A stretch of DNA of 64,000 bases from Cupriavidus sp. IDO (GCF_000812465.1 NZ_JWMA01000005.1:36697-100696); one strand, 5' to 3'; shown: positions 26,998 through 36,535, counted from the stretch's first letter. Notes: generated from the sequence alone by a model not told the origin. Translations and numbers: made by a program.

Positions 26998-27021
26998 AGG
27001 CCGGCGCTTGCCGGCCTTTTT
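26998..27021 (+). terminator. Intrinsic terminator after the YbaK-like gene
   Basis: Stem AGGCCGGC (26998-27005) with GCCGGCCT (27010-27017), loop GCTT, then T4. Confidence 0.85.
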
Positions 27022-27117
27022 GCGGGGGGTGTTTCAGCTGGCGGCCCGTCCTGTGATGGGTGGACGGACCTGCCTGATGGGATATCCGGTATTTGAAGCG
27101 CCGCCCATTACACCGGC

Positions 27118-27429
27118 TCACTTCCCCCCGCAATCCATCGAATACCTCCCCACTACCTCACGGCCGTCCCGCAAGACCAAACTCACTTCGCATTTGCCTC
27201 CCCGCTGCGCCGTCACGCTCATCGCCGACACCTGGCTCGGCTGCCCTGGCACAACATGCACCGAGCCGCTCTGGGCAATCGATGACGTGCCACCCGGCCC
27301 GTTGCTCAGCAGCCTCACGTCGTACTGGAGATCGATCTCCTTCGCGGCCGAGACGTAGGGCGCAATGGTCGTCACGCCGTTGGCGGTGTGAAGATCCAGC
27401 CAGGCTTGCAGATGGATGTCGGCATGCAT
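27118..27429 (-). CDS. CsgH-like curli-related domain protein
   Basis: A 103-residue beta-rich protein. The pattern YDVRLLSNGPGGTSSIAQSG (about 36-55) followed by PGQPSQVSAMSV and CEVSLVLRDGREVVGRYSM resembles CsgH, a small periplasmic chaperone that restrains curli amyloid assembly. No signal peptide is visible at the chosen start, which is unusual for that role. It begins two bases after the eutC stop codon, and the GGGAGGC ribosome site lies inside the eutC end, so translation is probably coupled to eutC. No other curli gene is in the window. Confidence 0.6.
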   Translation of the reverse strand: MHADIHLQAWLDLHTANGVTTIAPYVSAAKEIDLQYDVRLLSNGPGGTSSIAQSGSVHVVPGQPSQVSAMSVTAQRGGKCEVSLVLRDGREVVGRYSMDCGGK

Positions 27430-27431
27430 GC

Positions 27432-28220
27432 TTATGCCTCCCGATGCTCTCCCGCCGGCGGCAATTCATGCGCAGTGTCATCCTTCAACCCCACGCCGGA
27501 GCACCCCAGTGCCGCCGCGCCCCGCAACAGGAAGACAAGCCTGCCCGCGGCCTGCTCGTAGGACAGCCCTTCGGGCCGCACGTTCGAAATGCAGTTGCGC
27601 TCGGCGTCGGTGCGGCCGACACGCGGCGCATAGGTGAGATAGATGCCAAGGCTGTCCGGCGAACTCAGCCCCGGCCGCTCGCCTATCAGCATGACCACCT
27701 GGCGCGCACCGAGCACTTCGCCGATCTCGTCGCCAAGCGCCACGCGTGACTGTTCGGCAATGATCACGGGGCCGACCGACCAGTCCGCCGGCAGGCGTTC
27801 GCGCACGCTGCGCAACAGCGGCACGCCATGCGTCTGCGCGGCCAGTGCGGAAAGGCCGTCCGCAATGACGAAGACCACATCGGGCGCCTTGGCCGGCCGT
27901 GCCGCGGCAAGGCCCGCGCGGCTGGCGTCGTCGAGCCTGCGGCCAAGGTCCGGGCGGCGCAGGTAGTGCGCGCGGTCCGCCGCCGCGCTGTGCGCCGGCA
28001 GGCTGGCAAAGCCGGCATCGGCCAGCGCCGCTTCCACCGCTGCGCGCTCCAGCGGCAGGTGCACGGCATCACGCGCCTGGGCATGGGCAAGGCCGAAGGC
28101 AAGCACGGTGTCGGTGGTCTGGCTGTTGCCGGCGCGGCCCAGCGCAATGCGGGCGCGCGTGAACTGGCGCAGCCGTTGCCAGGGATTTTGCTGGACGACG
28201 CTGGGCGGGGGCTTGGACAT
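27432..28220 (-). CDS. eutC: Ethanolamine ammonia-lyase small subunit
   Basis: A 262-residue subunit that, with EutB, forms the adenosylcobalamin enzyme converting ethanolamine to acetaldehyde and ammonia. Typical regions are PDVVFVIADGLSALAAQTH (about 112-130), GERPGLSSPDSLGIYLTYAP (about 178-197) and RNCISNVRPEGLSY. The start at 28220 gives the expected N-terminus (WQRLRQFTRARIALGR). It follows eutB by 20 bp in the same operon, as in many genomes. No shell or eut regulator genes are near, so this is the simple cytosolic pathway. Confidence 0.95.
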   Translation of the reverse strand: MSKPPPSVVQQNPWQRLRQFTRARIALGRAGNSQTTDTVLAFGLAHAQARDAVHLPLERAAVEAALADAGFASLPAHSAAADRAHYLRRPDLGRRLDDASRAGLAAARPAKAPDVVFVIADGLSALAAQTHGVPLLRSVRERLPADWSVGPVIIAEQSRVALGDEIGEVLGARQVVMLIGERPGLSSPDSLGIYLTYAPRVGRTDAERNCISNVRPEGLSYEQAAGRLVFLLRGAAALGCSGVGLKDDTAHELPPAGEHREA

Positions 28221-28240
28221 GGCGGTGGCCGTTGAAGTTG

Positions 28241-29623
28241 TCAGAGCCCGTGGGCCAGTTGCAGCAGGGGCTGGTGCTCGGCGGGTTCGAGCAGGCGGCC
28301 GGCCGGGTCGACAATGCCCATGCCCTGCAGCCACGCCTCGAACTCGGGCGCCGGCCGCAGCCCGAGCACGTCGCGCAGGTAGAGCGCGTCATGAAACGAG
28401 GTGCTCTGGTAGTTCAGCATGATGTCGTCGGCGCCGGGCACGCCCATGATGAAGTTGATGCCGGCCACGCCGAACAGCGTCAGCAGCGTGTCCATGTCGT
28501 CCTGGTCGGCTTCGGCGTGATTGGTGTAGCAGACATCGCAGCCCATCGGCACGCCCATCAGCTTGCCGCAGAAATGGTCTTCCAGCCCGGCGCGGATGAT
28601 CTGCTTGCCGTCGTAGAGGTACTCCGGCCCGATAAAGCCCACCACGGTATTCACCAGCAGCGGCGAGAACGCGCGCGCCACCGCATAGGCGCGGGCCTCC
28701 ATGGTCTGCTGGTCGACGCCGTGATGCGCGTTGGCCGACAGCGCGCTGCCCTGCCCGGTCTCGAAGTACATCAGGTTGTCGCCCACGGTGCCGCGCCCGA
28801 GGCTCTGCGCGGCGTCGTGCGCCTCGGCCAGCAGCGCGAGGCTGATGCCGAAGGCCGCATTGGCCTGCTCGCTGCCGGCCACGGACTGGAACACCAGATC
28901 CACCGGCGCGCCCTGTGCGATGGCGCGCAGCGTATTGGTGACGTGGGTCAGCACGCAGGACTGGGTGGGGATGTCAAAGCGGCAGCGCAGGTCATCGATC
29001 ATCCGCAGCAGCGAGACGATGGCGCCGAGGTTGTCCGAAGCGGGATTGACGCCGATGGTGGCGTCGCCGCAGCCATACAGCAGGCCGTCGATCATCGACG
29101 CAGCAATCCCCCGGGGATCGTCGGTCGGGTGGTTGGGCTGCAGCCGGACCGACAGCCGTCCGGGCAGCCCGATGGTATTGCGAAAGCGCGTGACCACCTG
29201 GCACTTGCGCGCCACGGCCACCAGGTCCTGGTTGCGCATCAGCTTGCTGACCGCCGCCGCCATCTCCGGCGTGATGCCCGGCGCCACGCGCGCGAGCACC
29301 GCGGCGTCGGTCTCGCCGAGCAGCAGCCAGTTGCGGAAGTCGCCCACGGTCAGCGACGCGATCCCGGCAAACGCGCGTGCGTCGTGCCGGTCAAGGATCA
29401 GGCGCGTGACCTCGTCGCTTTCGTAGGGGACCAGCGCCTCGCTCAGGAAGTGCGGCAGCGGCACCTCGGCCAGCGCCATGCGCGCTGCCATGCGTTCTTC
29501 CTCGCTGGCGGCGGCGATGCCGGCCAGGTAGTCGCCCGAGCGGGCCGGGCTGGCCTTGGCGAGCAGCGTGCGCAGGTCGGCAAAGACATGCCGGTGCGCG
29601 CCGACGGTATGGGTAAATGCCAT
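28241..29623 (-). CDS. eutB: Ethanolamine ammonia-lyase large subunit
   Basis: A 460-residue catalytic TIM-barrel subunit. Recognisable regions include SDEVTRLILD, RFRNTIGLPGRLSVRLQPNHPTDDPRG broken over two lines of conserved contacts, GCGDATIGVNPASDN and NHAEADQDDMD toward the C-terminus. The start at 29623 (MAFTHTVG) is supported by homology-like N-terminal content; longer frames run into non-coding-like sequence. It heads the eutBC-csgH-like operon and diverges from the AI-2E-type gene across 176 bp. The aldehyde dehydrogenase and a permease expected for growth on ethanolamine are not in the window. Confidence 0.95.
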   Translation of the reverse strand: MAFTHTVGAHRHVFADLRTLLAKASPARSGDYLAGIAAASEEERMAARMALAEVPLPHFLSEALVPYESDEVTRLILDRHDARAFAGIASLTVGDFRNWLLLGETDAAVLARVAPGITPEMAAAVSKLMRNQDLVAVARKCQVVTRFRNTIGLPGRLSVRLQPNHPTDDPRGIAASMIDGLLYGCGDATIGVNPASDNLGAIVSLLRMIDDLRCRFDIPTQSCVLTHVTNTLRAIAQGAPVDLVFQSVAGSEQANAAFGISLALLAEAHDAAQSLGRGTVGDNLMYFETGQGSALSANAHHGVDQQTMEARAYAVARAFSPLLVNTVVGFIGPEYLYDGKQIIRAGLEDHFCGKLMGVPMGCDVCYTNHAEADQDDMDTLLTLFGVAGINFIMGVPGADDIMLNYQSTSFHDALYLRDVLGLRPAPEFEAWLQGMGIVDPAGRLLEPAEHQPLLQLAHGL

Positions 29624-29799
29624 GCGTCCGGGCTCCGTGCTTGAACCGCAATGAGAGGCACCACGCGGGCGCGCGGGCTGCTGCCGGTTCGCGCGCTCGC
29701 CATGTCGGCCCCGATCAACATAATATAGTCCCCCTCGGCACTGCGGCTGCGCCTCATGGGGGTAGCATGGCAGTGCAATATCCATGCCGGAGAAGCTCA

Positions 29800-30837
29800 A
29801 TGAAAGAACCCGACCCGACACCCGTTCCGCGCCTGCTGCCGGCAGCGTGGTTCACCGTCGGTGCCGCATCCTATGTCCTGACCGCGCTGGCGCTCTGGAC
29901 CGTCCTTCAGGCCAACCTGGTCGCCGCGCTGCTGTCAGGGCTGCTGCTGTATTCGCTGGTGGGCGTGCTCGCACCCCGGCTCACGCGGCTGAACCAGCGC
30001 CACGATGCGCTGGCCGTGGCCATCCTTTCGGGCGTGATCCTGCTGGTGCTGACGCTGGCCGGCTGGGCGCTGGTCCGGTTTGTCAGCGGCGAAGGCAATA
30101 CCCTGGACGTTCTGCTGAACCACGTGGCGGACATCATCGACAAGTCGCGCGGCCAACTGCCGCCCTGGCTCAGCGATGCACTGCCAAACGGCGTGGACGA
30201 GCTTGCCGGCACGCTGATCAACACCTTGCGCGAGCATGCCGCCATGGCGCAGAAGCTGGGGGCGGAAGTGCTGCGCACGCTGGTGCATATCCTGATTGGC
30301 TTGGTGATCGGCGCCATGGTGGCGTTGTACCGCGCGGTGTCGCGCCCCAACCGCCGGCCGCTCGCCACGGCGCTGGTTGCCCGCGCACGCACGCTGCAAC
30401 AGGCGTTTTCGCAGTTCATCTTCGCGCAGATCCAGATTTCCAGCATCAATACGATGCTGACGGCGATCTACCTGCTGCTGGTGCTGCCGCTGTTCGGCGT
30501 GCACCTGCCGCTGTCCAAGACGCTGGTGGTGGTCACCTTCCTGGCCGGGCTGCTGCCGGTGCTGGGAAACCTGATCTCCAACGCCGCGATCGTGGTGTCG
30601 TCGCTGTCGGTGTCATTGCCGATCGCGGTGGCATCGCTGGTCTACCTGGTGCTGATCCACAAGCTGGAGTACTTCCTCAACGCCCGCATCATCGGCGCAC
30701 GCATCCAGGCCGCGGCGTGGGAGCTGCTGACGGTAATGCTGCTGATGGAAACGCTGTATGGCATTCCCGGCGTGATTGCGGGGCCGATCTTTTATGCCTA
30801 CCTGAAACGGGAGTTGTCCACCGCCGGGCTGGTCTGA
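29800..30837 (+). CDS. AI-2E/PerM-family membrane transporter
   Basis: A 345-residue inner-membrane protein with about seven to eight hydrophobic segments and a soluble loop (about 110-165) after the second pair. The end region (YFLNARIIGARIQAAAWELL and GIPGVIAGPIFYAYLKREL) is characteristic of the AI-2E exporter/PerM family. Members export autoinducer-2 or act in Na+/H+ or osmotic adaptation, so the substrate is open. It diverges from eutB and converges on the GntR gene (46 bp gap). Confidence 0.85.
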   Translation: MKEPDPTPVPRLLPAAWFTVGAASYVLTALALWTVLQANLVAALLSGLLLYSLVGVLAPRLTRLNQRHDALAVAILSGVILLVLTLAGWALVRFVSGEGNTLDVLLNHVADIIDKSRGQLPPWLSDALPNGVDELAGTLINTLREHAAMAQKLGAEVLRTLVHILIGLVIGAMVALYRAVSRPNRRPLATALVARARTLQQAFSQFIFAQIQISSINTMLTAIYLLLVLPLFGVHLPLSKTLVVVTFLAGLLPVLGNLISNAAIVVSSLSVSLPIAVASLVYLVLIHKLEYFLNARIIGARIQAAAWELLTVMLLMETLYGIPGVIAGPIFYAYLKRELSTAGLV

Positions 30838-30883
30838 CCTGCCGCAAACAGCACAAGAGGCGCGTGGTCGGACCAGTCGGAGA

Positions 30884-31609
30884 CTATGTGTCCTCCTGCT
30901 CCACCCGGCTGCGCACGAAGTCGATATGGGTCTGCATGGCCGTGCGCGCTTCTTCCGGGCGGCGCGCGCAGATGGCGTCGCACAGCGTGCGGTGCTGCAG
31001 GAGCAGCAGGCCGGAGGCGTCGTCGTCCTGTTCGCGCAACCCCTTGCCATTGATGGTGATATGTTCGCGCAGCATGCCGATCACGCTGGTGTGCAGGTGC
31101 AGGAACATGGTGTTGTGCGACGCCAGCGCAATGGCGTCGTGCAGCCTTGCATCGGCCTCTGCTTCGGTCTGCTTGTCGTCGGCCTCGCGCGAGCGCTCCA
31201 GTTCCGCCATCAGGGTGCGGATCCGCTCCAGGTCAGCGGTATCCGCGCGCAACGCGGCGAAATAGGCGGTGGCACCCTCCAGTACGCGGCGGAACTCCAG
31301 GATGTCGTCGCGCAGCGCGGGGTGGTCGGCCACCAGTTGCCCCCATGGCGAGGCGATGCCGGCGCGCAGTTGATCCGTGACATAGACGCCCGCGCCGCGA
31401 CGGCTCTGCAGCAGGCCGCGCGCCGCCAGGCGCTGGATGGCCTCGCGGATGGTGTTGCGGGCCACGCCGTACTGCTCCGCCAGCACGCGCTCGGCCGGCA
31501 GCCGGGTTCCGGCCGGCCAGGTGCCGTCCAGCAGTGCGGTTTCCATCTGGCGCATGACGGCCTCTGCCCGCCCACGCACCCGCCCCTGCATTTGCGCCGC
31601 TGCCGCCAT
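30884..31609 (-). CDS. lldR: GntR/FadR-family regulator of the lactate operon (LldR-like)
   Basis: A 241-residue regulator. The winged helix lies at about residues 15-82 (LPAERVLAEQYGVARNTIREAIQRLAARG), followed by a FadR-type all-helical ligand domain. The start at 31609 follows GAGGAAAG. It diverges from lutA, and between them lies a perfect-arm palindrome (31641-31657) of the type bound by LldR regulators. It most likely represses lutACB and perhaps lldP in the absence of lactate; this is inferred from position and operator shape. Confidence 0.85.
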   Translation of the reverse strand: MAAAAQMQGRVRGRAEAVMRQMETALLDGTWPAGTRLPAERVLAEQYGVARNTIREAIQRLAARGLLQSRRGAGVYVTDQLRAGIASPWGQLVADHPALRDDILEFRRVLEGATAYFAALRADTADLERIRTLMAELERSREADDKQTEAEADARLHDAIALASHNTMFLHLHTSVIGMLREHITINGKGLREQDDDASGLLLLQHRTLCDAICARRPEEARTAMQTHIDFVRSRVEQEDT

Positions 31610-31640
31610 TCTTCTTTCCTCGCTCTCCCTACCTCGCGCG

Positions 31641-31657
31641 AATTGGTCCAACCAATT
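31641..31657. promoter_or_regulatory. LldR-type operator palindrome
   Basis: AATTGGTCCAACCAATT is a 7-3-7 perfect palindrome (AATTGGT / ACCAATT) with the TGGT-N3-ACCA core used by GntR/FadR-family lactate regulators. It lies between the divergent regulator and lutA. Confidence 0.8.
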
Positions 31658-31724
31658 TGAACTGCCGCGCGGAAACGGGAATTATGCGCCGAAACGTGCG
31701 ACCCCAGCGCGTCCGGAGCGAGAC

Positions 31725-32507
31725 ATGAAGGATCGTCAGTACCCCACCGGCCCTGCACCCACGCAGGCCTATCTGTTTGCCACCTGCCTGGTCGACCTGT
31801 TCGTGCCGCAGGCCGGGCTCGACGCCGTACGGCTGCTCGAGCGCGAAGGCCTCACCGTGCACTTCCCACGCGGCCAGAGCTGTTGCGGCCAGCCCGCCTA
31901 CAGCAGCGGCAATCCCGAGCAGGCCCGTGCCGTGGCCCGCGCGCAACTCGACCTGTTCAGCCAGCCGTGGCCGGTGATCGTGCCGTCCGGCTCGTGCGCC
32001 GGCATGATGCGCCACCACTGGCCCCAGCTGTTTGCCGACGATCCCGTGGCCGGTCCCAAGGCGCGCGAACTGTCCGAACGCGTCTACGAGCTGGGCGAGT
32101 TCCTGCTGAACGTGCTGAAGGTGGACTTCGGCGATGCCCTGCCGGGCCGCCAGGATCCCGAGCGGATCGTGCTGCATACCTCATGCGGCGCCCGTCGAGA
32201 AATGGGTACGCGTGCGCATGGCGTGGCGCTGGTCGATGCACTGCCAGGGGTGACGCGAGTGGAGCACGAACGCGAATCCGAGTGCTGCGGCTTCGGCGGC
32301 ACCTTCTCGCTGAAGCATCCCGATATCTCCGGCGCGATGGTGCGCGACAAGGTCGCCTCCGCCTGCGCCACCGGTTGCAACCGGCTGGTCTCGGCCGACT
32401 GCGGCTGCCTGCTCAATATCGGCCACACCGCCGCGCATGACGGCGCGCCGCTGCAGGTGGAACACCTCGCCAGCTTCCTGTGGCGCCGTACCGGAGGTGA
32501 AGCATGA
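31725..32507 (+). CDS. lutA: Lactate utilisation protein A (LldE-type Fe-S subunit)
   Basis: A 260-residue cytosolic subunit of the LutABC complex that oxidises L-lactate to pyruvate. It has two CCG domains, seen as RGQSCCGQPAYSSG (about residues 47-60) and ESECCGFGGTFSLKHP (about 185-200), plus single Cys partners (SCGARREMG, DCGCLLNIG) that bind [4Fe-4S]. The start at 31725 gives the usual length. The next gene overlaps its end by four bases (ATGA). Controlled in all likelihood by the divergent GntR regulator. Confidence 0.93.
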   Translation: MKDRQYPTGPAPTQAYLFATCLVDLFVPQAGLDAVRLLEREGLTVHFPRGQSCCGQPAYSSGNPEQARAVARAQLDLFSQPWPVIVPSGSCAGMMRHHWPQLFADDPVAGPKARELSERVYELGEFLLNVLKVDFGDALPGRQDPERIVLHTSCGARREMGTRAHGVALVDALPGVTRVEHERESECCGFGGTFSLKHPDISGAMVRDKVASACATGCNRLVSADCGCLLNIGHTAAHDGAPLQVEHLASFLWRRTGGEA

Positions 32508-33199
32508 CCGCCCTGAGCGCCCGCGAGCGCATGCTCGGCCGGCTGCGCGCAGCCGCACCGGCTGCTTCTCCGTCCACAGCTGAACTCGACCGCCGCATCG
32601 ACAGCCATTTCGAAGCCCGCCGCCACGACGCGCCAGCAGTGGCATCCATGCAGGCCGCACTGGAAGCCTCGCACACAGAAGTCTGGTGTGCCGACGATGC
32701 CGCATGGCCGGCGCTGCTGGCCACCGAGCTTGCACGTGCCGGTGTGAAGCGCCTGCTGCTCGATCCCTCCGGCAAGGCCGGCGCCGCGCTGGCCGCGGCA
32801 CTGCCTGCGCAGATCGAGGCCATCGGCTATGACCGCCCCCTCGAAGCCTGGAAGGCCGAACTGTTCGAGACCGTCGATGCTGGCTTCACCGCGGCGCGCT
32901 CCGGCATCGCCGCGACCGGCACGCTGATCGTGGCACCCGATGCGGCTTCGCCGCGCACCGTGTCGCTGGTGCCGCCGCTGCATATCGCGCTGGTGCGTGC
33001 GTCGACGCTGCATGCCGACCTGCACATGGCCGCGCGCGCCGAGCGCTGGAGCGACGGCATGCCGACCAACCTCGTGATGATTTCCGGCCCGTCCAAGACC
33101 TCGGATATCCAGCAGACGCTGGCGTACGGCGCCCATGGACCGCGCCGGCTGTGGGTTGTGATCGTCCTCGATGCGCAAGCGAAGGAGGGCCGGCCATGA
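32504..33199 (+). CDS. lutC: Lactate utilisation protein C (LldG)
   Basis: A 231-residue subunit of the lactate-oxidising complex (LUD domain). The pattern DAGFTAARSGIAATGTLIVAP (about 124-144) and the C-terminal ISGPSKTSDIQQTLAYGAHGP (about 190-210) are typical. It overlaps lutA and lutB by four bases at each end, so the three subunits are translationally coupled. The gene order A-C-B is common in Burkholderiales. Confidence 0.93.
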   Translation: MTALSARERMLGRLRAAAPAASPSTAELDRRIDSHFEARRHDAPAVASMQAALEASHTEVWCADDAAWPALLATELARAGVKRLLLDPSGKAGAALAAALPAQIEAIGYDRPLEAWKAELFETVDAGFTAARSGIAATGTLIVAPDAASPRTVSLVPPLHIALVRASTLHADLHMAARAERWSDGMPTNLVMISGPSKTSDIQQTLAYGAHGPRRLWVVIVLDAQAKEGRP

Positions 33200-34737
33200 G
33201 CCAGAGCACGCTGCATTTCGTTCCCACGCAGGACTTCAAGGCCCGCGCCCGCGAGGCGCTGGACGACCCCAAGCTGCGCCAGAGCTTCCGCGGCGCGATG
33301 GACTTCCTGCAGGGCAAGCGCCTGGCGCAGTTTCCCGATGCGGATGAGCTGGAACGGCTGCGCGACCTCGGCGAGGCCGTTCGCCAGCACGCGCTGGCCA
33401 ACCTGCCGGACCTGCTGGTGCAACTGGAAACCAACCTCACCGCCGCCGGCGTGCAGGTGCACTGGGCCGAGACCGCCGACGAGGCCAACGCGATCATCCA
33501 CCGCATTGCACAGTCGAAGCAGGCGCGCCGCGTCATCAAGGGCAAGTCGATGGCCAGCGAGGAAATCGAGCTGAACCATTACCTGGCCGAGCGCGGCGTG
33601 GACTGCATCGAGTCCGACATGGGCGAGTACATCGTCCAGCTGGCCGGCGAGAAGCCCTCGCACATCGTAATGCCGGCGATCCACAAGACCAAGGGCGACA
33701 TCGCCACGCTGTTCGAGGAAAACATCCCGGACACGCCCTACACCGAGGACGTGGACGCGCTGATCCAGACCGGCCGCCGCGCGCTGCGGCGCGCCTTCGT
33801 CGAGGCCGATATCGGCCTGTCCGGCGTGAACTTCGCCGCCGCCGATACCGGCACGCTGTGGCTGGTGGAGAACGAAGGCAACGGCCGCCTGTCCACCACC
33901 GTGCCCGATGTGCATATCGCCATCATGGGCATGGAGAAGGTGGTCGCGAAGCTCGAGCACATCGTGCCGCTGTCGAGCCTGCTGACGCGCTCGGCAACGG
34001 GGCAGGCCATCACGACCTACTTCAACCTGATTTCCGGCCCGCGCCGCGAGGGCGAGCGCGACGGCCCGCGCGAGGTGCACCTGGTGCTGCTCGACAACGG
34101 CCGCACCCAGGCCTATGCCGACGAGCAATTGCGCGCCACGCTGCAGTGCATCCGCTGCGGCGCCTGCATGAACCATTGCCCGGTCTACACGCGCATCGGC
34201 GGCCATGCCTACGGCACGACGTATCCTGGCCCGATCGGCAAGATCATCTCGCCGCATCTGCTGGGCCTGGACGCCACCGCCGACCTGCCGACCGCATCGA
34301 GTCTGTGCGGCGCCTGTGGCGAGGTGTGCCCGGTACGCATCCCGATTCCGCAACTGCTGGTGCGACTGCGCACAGAAGCCAATCGCAATCCGGAGGAACA
34401 CGTCGCGCATCCGCTGCGCGGCCAGGGCGCCAAGTACAGCCGCGGCGAGCACCTGATCTGGCGCTTCTGGAGCGGCGCTTTTTCTCACCCCGTCACGTAC
34501 CGCCTGTTCCGCTGGGCCGCGACGCGCCTGCGCGCGCTGACGCCGTCGAAGCAGATGGGCTGGACGCAGCACCGCACGCCGCTGAAGCCGGCGGCGCGGA
34601 GCTTGTCGGACCTGCTGAGAGAGCGCGGGCAATTGCCCGCCTGCGGTGTACTCCCTCTCCCGCAAGCGGGAGAGGGGAGCAAACCATCGGCGATCCAAGG
34701 CCCGATGTGTTTGCCAGAACAACAAGATATTTCCTGA
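33196..34737 (+). CDS. lutB: Lactate utilisation protein B (LldF, 8Fe-8S subunit)
   Basis: A 513-residue Fe-S subunit of the lactate oxidation complex. An N-terminal LUD domain (about 60-300) precedes two ferredoxin motifs, CIRCGACMNHCP (near 320) and CGACGEVCP (near 376). The start at 33196 overlaps lutC by four bases. The last 30 residues, from about VLPLPQAGEGSKP onward, are not LutB-like: they are the translation of a dispersed hairpin repeat (34651-34685) that has replaced the normal end, so the native stop was probably lost by the insertion. lldP follows 26 bp later. Confidence 0.93.
   Translation: MSQSTLHFVPTQDFKARAREALDDPKLRQSFRGAMDFLQGKRLAQFPDADELERLRDLGEAVRQHALANLPDLLVQLETNLTAAGVQVHWAETADEANAIIHRIAQSKQARRVIKGKSMASEEIELNHYLAERGVDCIESDMGEYIVQLAGEKPSHIVMPAIHKTKGDIATLFEENIPDTPYTEDVDALIQTGRRALRRAFVEADIGLSGVNFAAADTGTLWLVENEGNGRLSTTVPDVHIAIMGMEKVVAKLEHIVPLSSLLTRSATGQAITTYFNLISGPRREGERDGPREVHLVLLDNGRTQAYADEQLRATLQCIRCGACMNHCPVYTRIGGHAYGTTYPGPIGKIISPHLLGLDATADLPTASSLCGACGEVCPVRIPIPQLLVRLRTEANRNPEEHVAHPLRGQGAKYSRGEHLIWRFWSGAFSHPVTYRLFRWAATRLRALTPSKQMGWTQHRTPLKPAARSLSDLLRERGQLPACGVLPLPQAGEGSKPSAIQGPMCLPEQQDIS
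34651..34685. repeat. Short hairpin repeat (family B), copy inside the lutB end
   Basis: Core CCCTCTCCCGCAAGCGGGAG extends into a perfect 11-bp stem with an AA loop, followed by GGGAGCAAACC. Variants occur at 36501-36535 and 38754-38787. Confidence 0.9.
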
Positions 34738-34763
34738 AACACCACTGATGTAGGAGACGAGCA

Positions 34764-36467
34764 GTGCAACCCTGGACCCAAATCTATACGCCGCTGGGCA
34801 GCCTGTGGCTGTCGGCGCTGGCGGCAGCCATTCCCATCCTGTTCTTCTTCGTGGCCCTGGCGCTGTGGCGCATGAAGGGCCACGTCGCGGCAGCGGTAAC
34901 GCTGCTGCTGGCGCTTGGCGTGGCGATCTTCGCCTATGGCATGCCGGCACAGCAGGCGCTGGCCGCGGCCGGCTTCGGCTTTGCCTACGGGCTGTGGCCG
35001 ATTGCATGGATCATCGTGACGGCGGTGTTCCTCTACAAGATCGTGGTCAAGACCGGGCAGTTCGATGTCATCCGCGCATCGGTGCTATCGATCACGGATG
35101 ACCAGCGGCTGCAGATGCTGCTGATCGGCTTTGCCTTCGGCGCCTTCCTGGAAGGCGCGGCGGGCTTCGGCGCGCCGGTGGCAATTACCGCGGCCCTGCT
35201 GGTGGGGCTGGGCTTCAATCCGCTCTATGCCGCAGGCCTGTGCCTGATCGCAAATACGGCACCGGTGGCCTTCGGCGCGATGGGCATTCCCATCATCGTG
35301 GCCGGCCAGGTGACCGGCATCGATCCCTTCCATATCGGCGCGATGGCCGGGCGCCAGTTGCCGCTGCTGTCGCTGTTCGTGCCGTTCTGGCTGGTGTTCA
35401 TGATGGACGGTGCCAAAGGCGTGCGCGAGACTTGGCCGGCGGCGCTGGTCACGGGCGGCAGCTTCGCCGTCACGCAGTACTTCACGTCGAACCATATCGG
35501 GCCTGAGCTGCCGGACATCACTTCGGCGCTGGTGAGCCTGGTATCGCTGGCCGCCTTCCTGAAGGTATGGCAGCCGCGCAGCGCCTCGCAGCGCGCCGGC
35601 GGCAGCGCGGGCGGCGGCACCATGGCGCTGTCCGGCTTCGGTGGCGGCTTCAATGGGGGTGCCCCGGCAAGCCGCAAGGCTTCGCCCTACAGCGCGATGC
35701 AGACCATCCGCGCGTGGGCGCCGTTCGGCATCCTGACAGCGATCGTGACCGTGTGGAGCCTGCAGCCGTTCAAGGCGCTGTTCGCCGCCAACGGCGCGCT
35801 GGCCGGCACGGTGCTGAAGTTCAGGATCCCGGGCCTGGACCAGCTGGTCATCAAGGCCGCGCCGATCGTCGCCACGCCCAAGGCCTACGAGGCCGTGCTC
35901 AAGCTCGACCTGCTGTCCGCCGTTGGCACCGCGATCCTGCTGACCGCGCTGATCTCGGCCGTGCTGCTGCGCATGAAGCCGCGCGAGCTGCTGTCGACCT
36001 TCGGCGGGACGCTGGTGGAACTGGCGCGCCCGATCCTGTCGATCGGCCTGGTGCTGGCGTTTGCCTTCGTCGCCAACTACTCGGGCATGTCGTCGACGCT
36101 GGCGCTGCTGCTGGCGGGCACCGGTGCGGCCTTCCCGTTCTTCTCGCCGTTCCTGGGCTGGCTGGGCGTGTTCCTGACCGGTTCGGATACGTCGTCGAAC
36201 GCGCTGTTCTGCTCGCTGCAGAACACCACGGCGCATCAGATCGGCGTGTCGGACACGCTACTGGTGGCGGCCAATACGACGGGGGGCGTGACGGCCAAGA
36301 TGATTTCGCCGCAGTCCATCGCGGTCGCTTGCGCGGCGACGGGGCTGGTCGGCAAGGAGTCGGAGTTGTTCCGCTTCACGGTGAAACACAGCCTGCTGTT
36401 TGCGGTGATCATCGGGATCATGACGGTGGTGCAGGCGTATTTGTTGCCGGGGATGATTCCGGGGTAG
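34764..36467 (+). CDS. lldP: L-lactate permease
   Basis: A 567-residue inner-membrane lactate:H+ symporter of the LctP family with 13-14 hydrophobic segments. Characteristic segments are [30 protein letters not shown] (broken here into two contacts around residue 130) and the C-terminal [17 protein letters not shown] and [18 protein letters not shown]. It completes a lactate uptake and oxidation locus with lutACB upstream in the same direction. Confidence 0.95.
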   Translation: MQPWTQIYTPLGSLWLSALAAAIPILFFFVALALWRMKGHVAAAVTLLLALGVAIFAYGMPAQQALAAAGFGFAYGLWPIAWIIVTAVFLYKIVVKTGQFDVIRASVLSITDDQRLQMLLIGFAFGAFLEGAAGFGAPVAITAALLVGLGFNPLYAAGLCLIANTAPVAFGAMGIPIIVAGQVTGIDPFHIGAMAGRQLPLLSLFVPFWLVFMMDGAKGVRETWPAALVTGGSFAVTQYFTSNHIGPELPDITSALVSLVSLAAFLKVWQPRSASQRAGGSAGGGTMALSGFGGGFNGGAPASRKASPYSAMQTIRAWAPFGILTAIVTVWSLQPFKALFAANGALAGTVLKFRIPGLDQLVIKAAPIVATPKAYEAVLKLDLLSAVGTAILLTALISAVLLRMKPRELLSTFGGTLVELARPILSIGLVLAFAFVANYSGMSSTLALLLAGTGAAFPFFSPFLGWLGVFLTGSDTSSNALFCSLQNTTAHQIGVSDTLLVAANTTGGVTAKMISPQSIAVACAATGLVGKESELFRFTVKHSLLFAVIIGIMTVVQAYLLPGMIPG

Positions 36468-36500
36468 CTGGTTCTGCGGACGCCTGCCCTCTCCCCCTGC

Positions 36501-36535
36501 CCCTCTCCTGCAAGCGTGAGAGGGGAGCAAACCCT
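36501..36535. repeat. Short hairpin repeat (family B), copy 2
   Basis: CCCTCTCCTGC-AA-GCGTGAGAGGG followed by GAGCAAACC. Two changes break one stem pair relative to the copy at 34651. It lies between convergent lldP and the CoA-transferase gene and may help termination. Confidence 0.85.
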
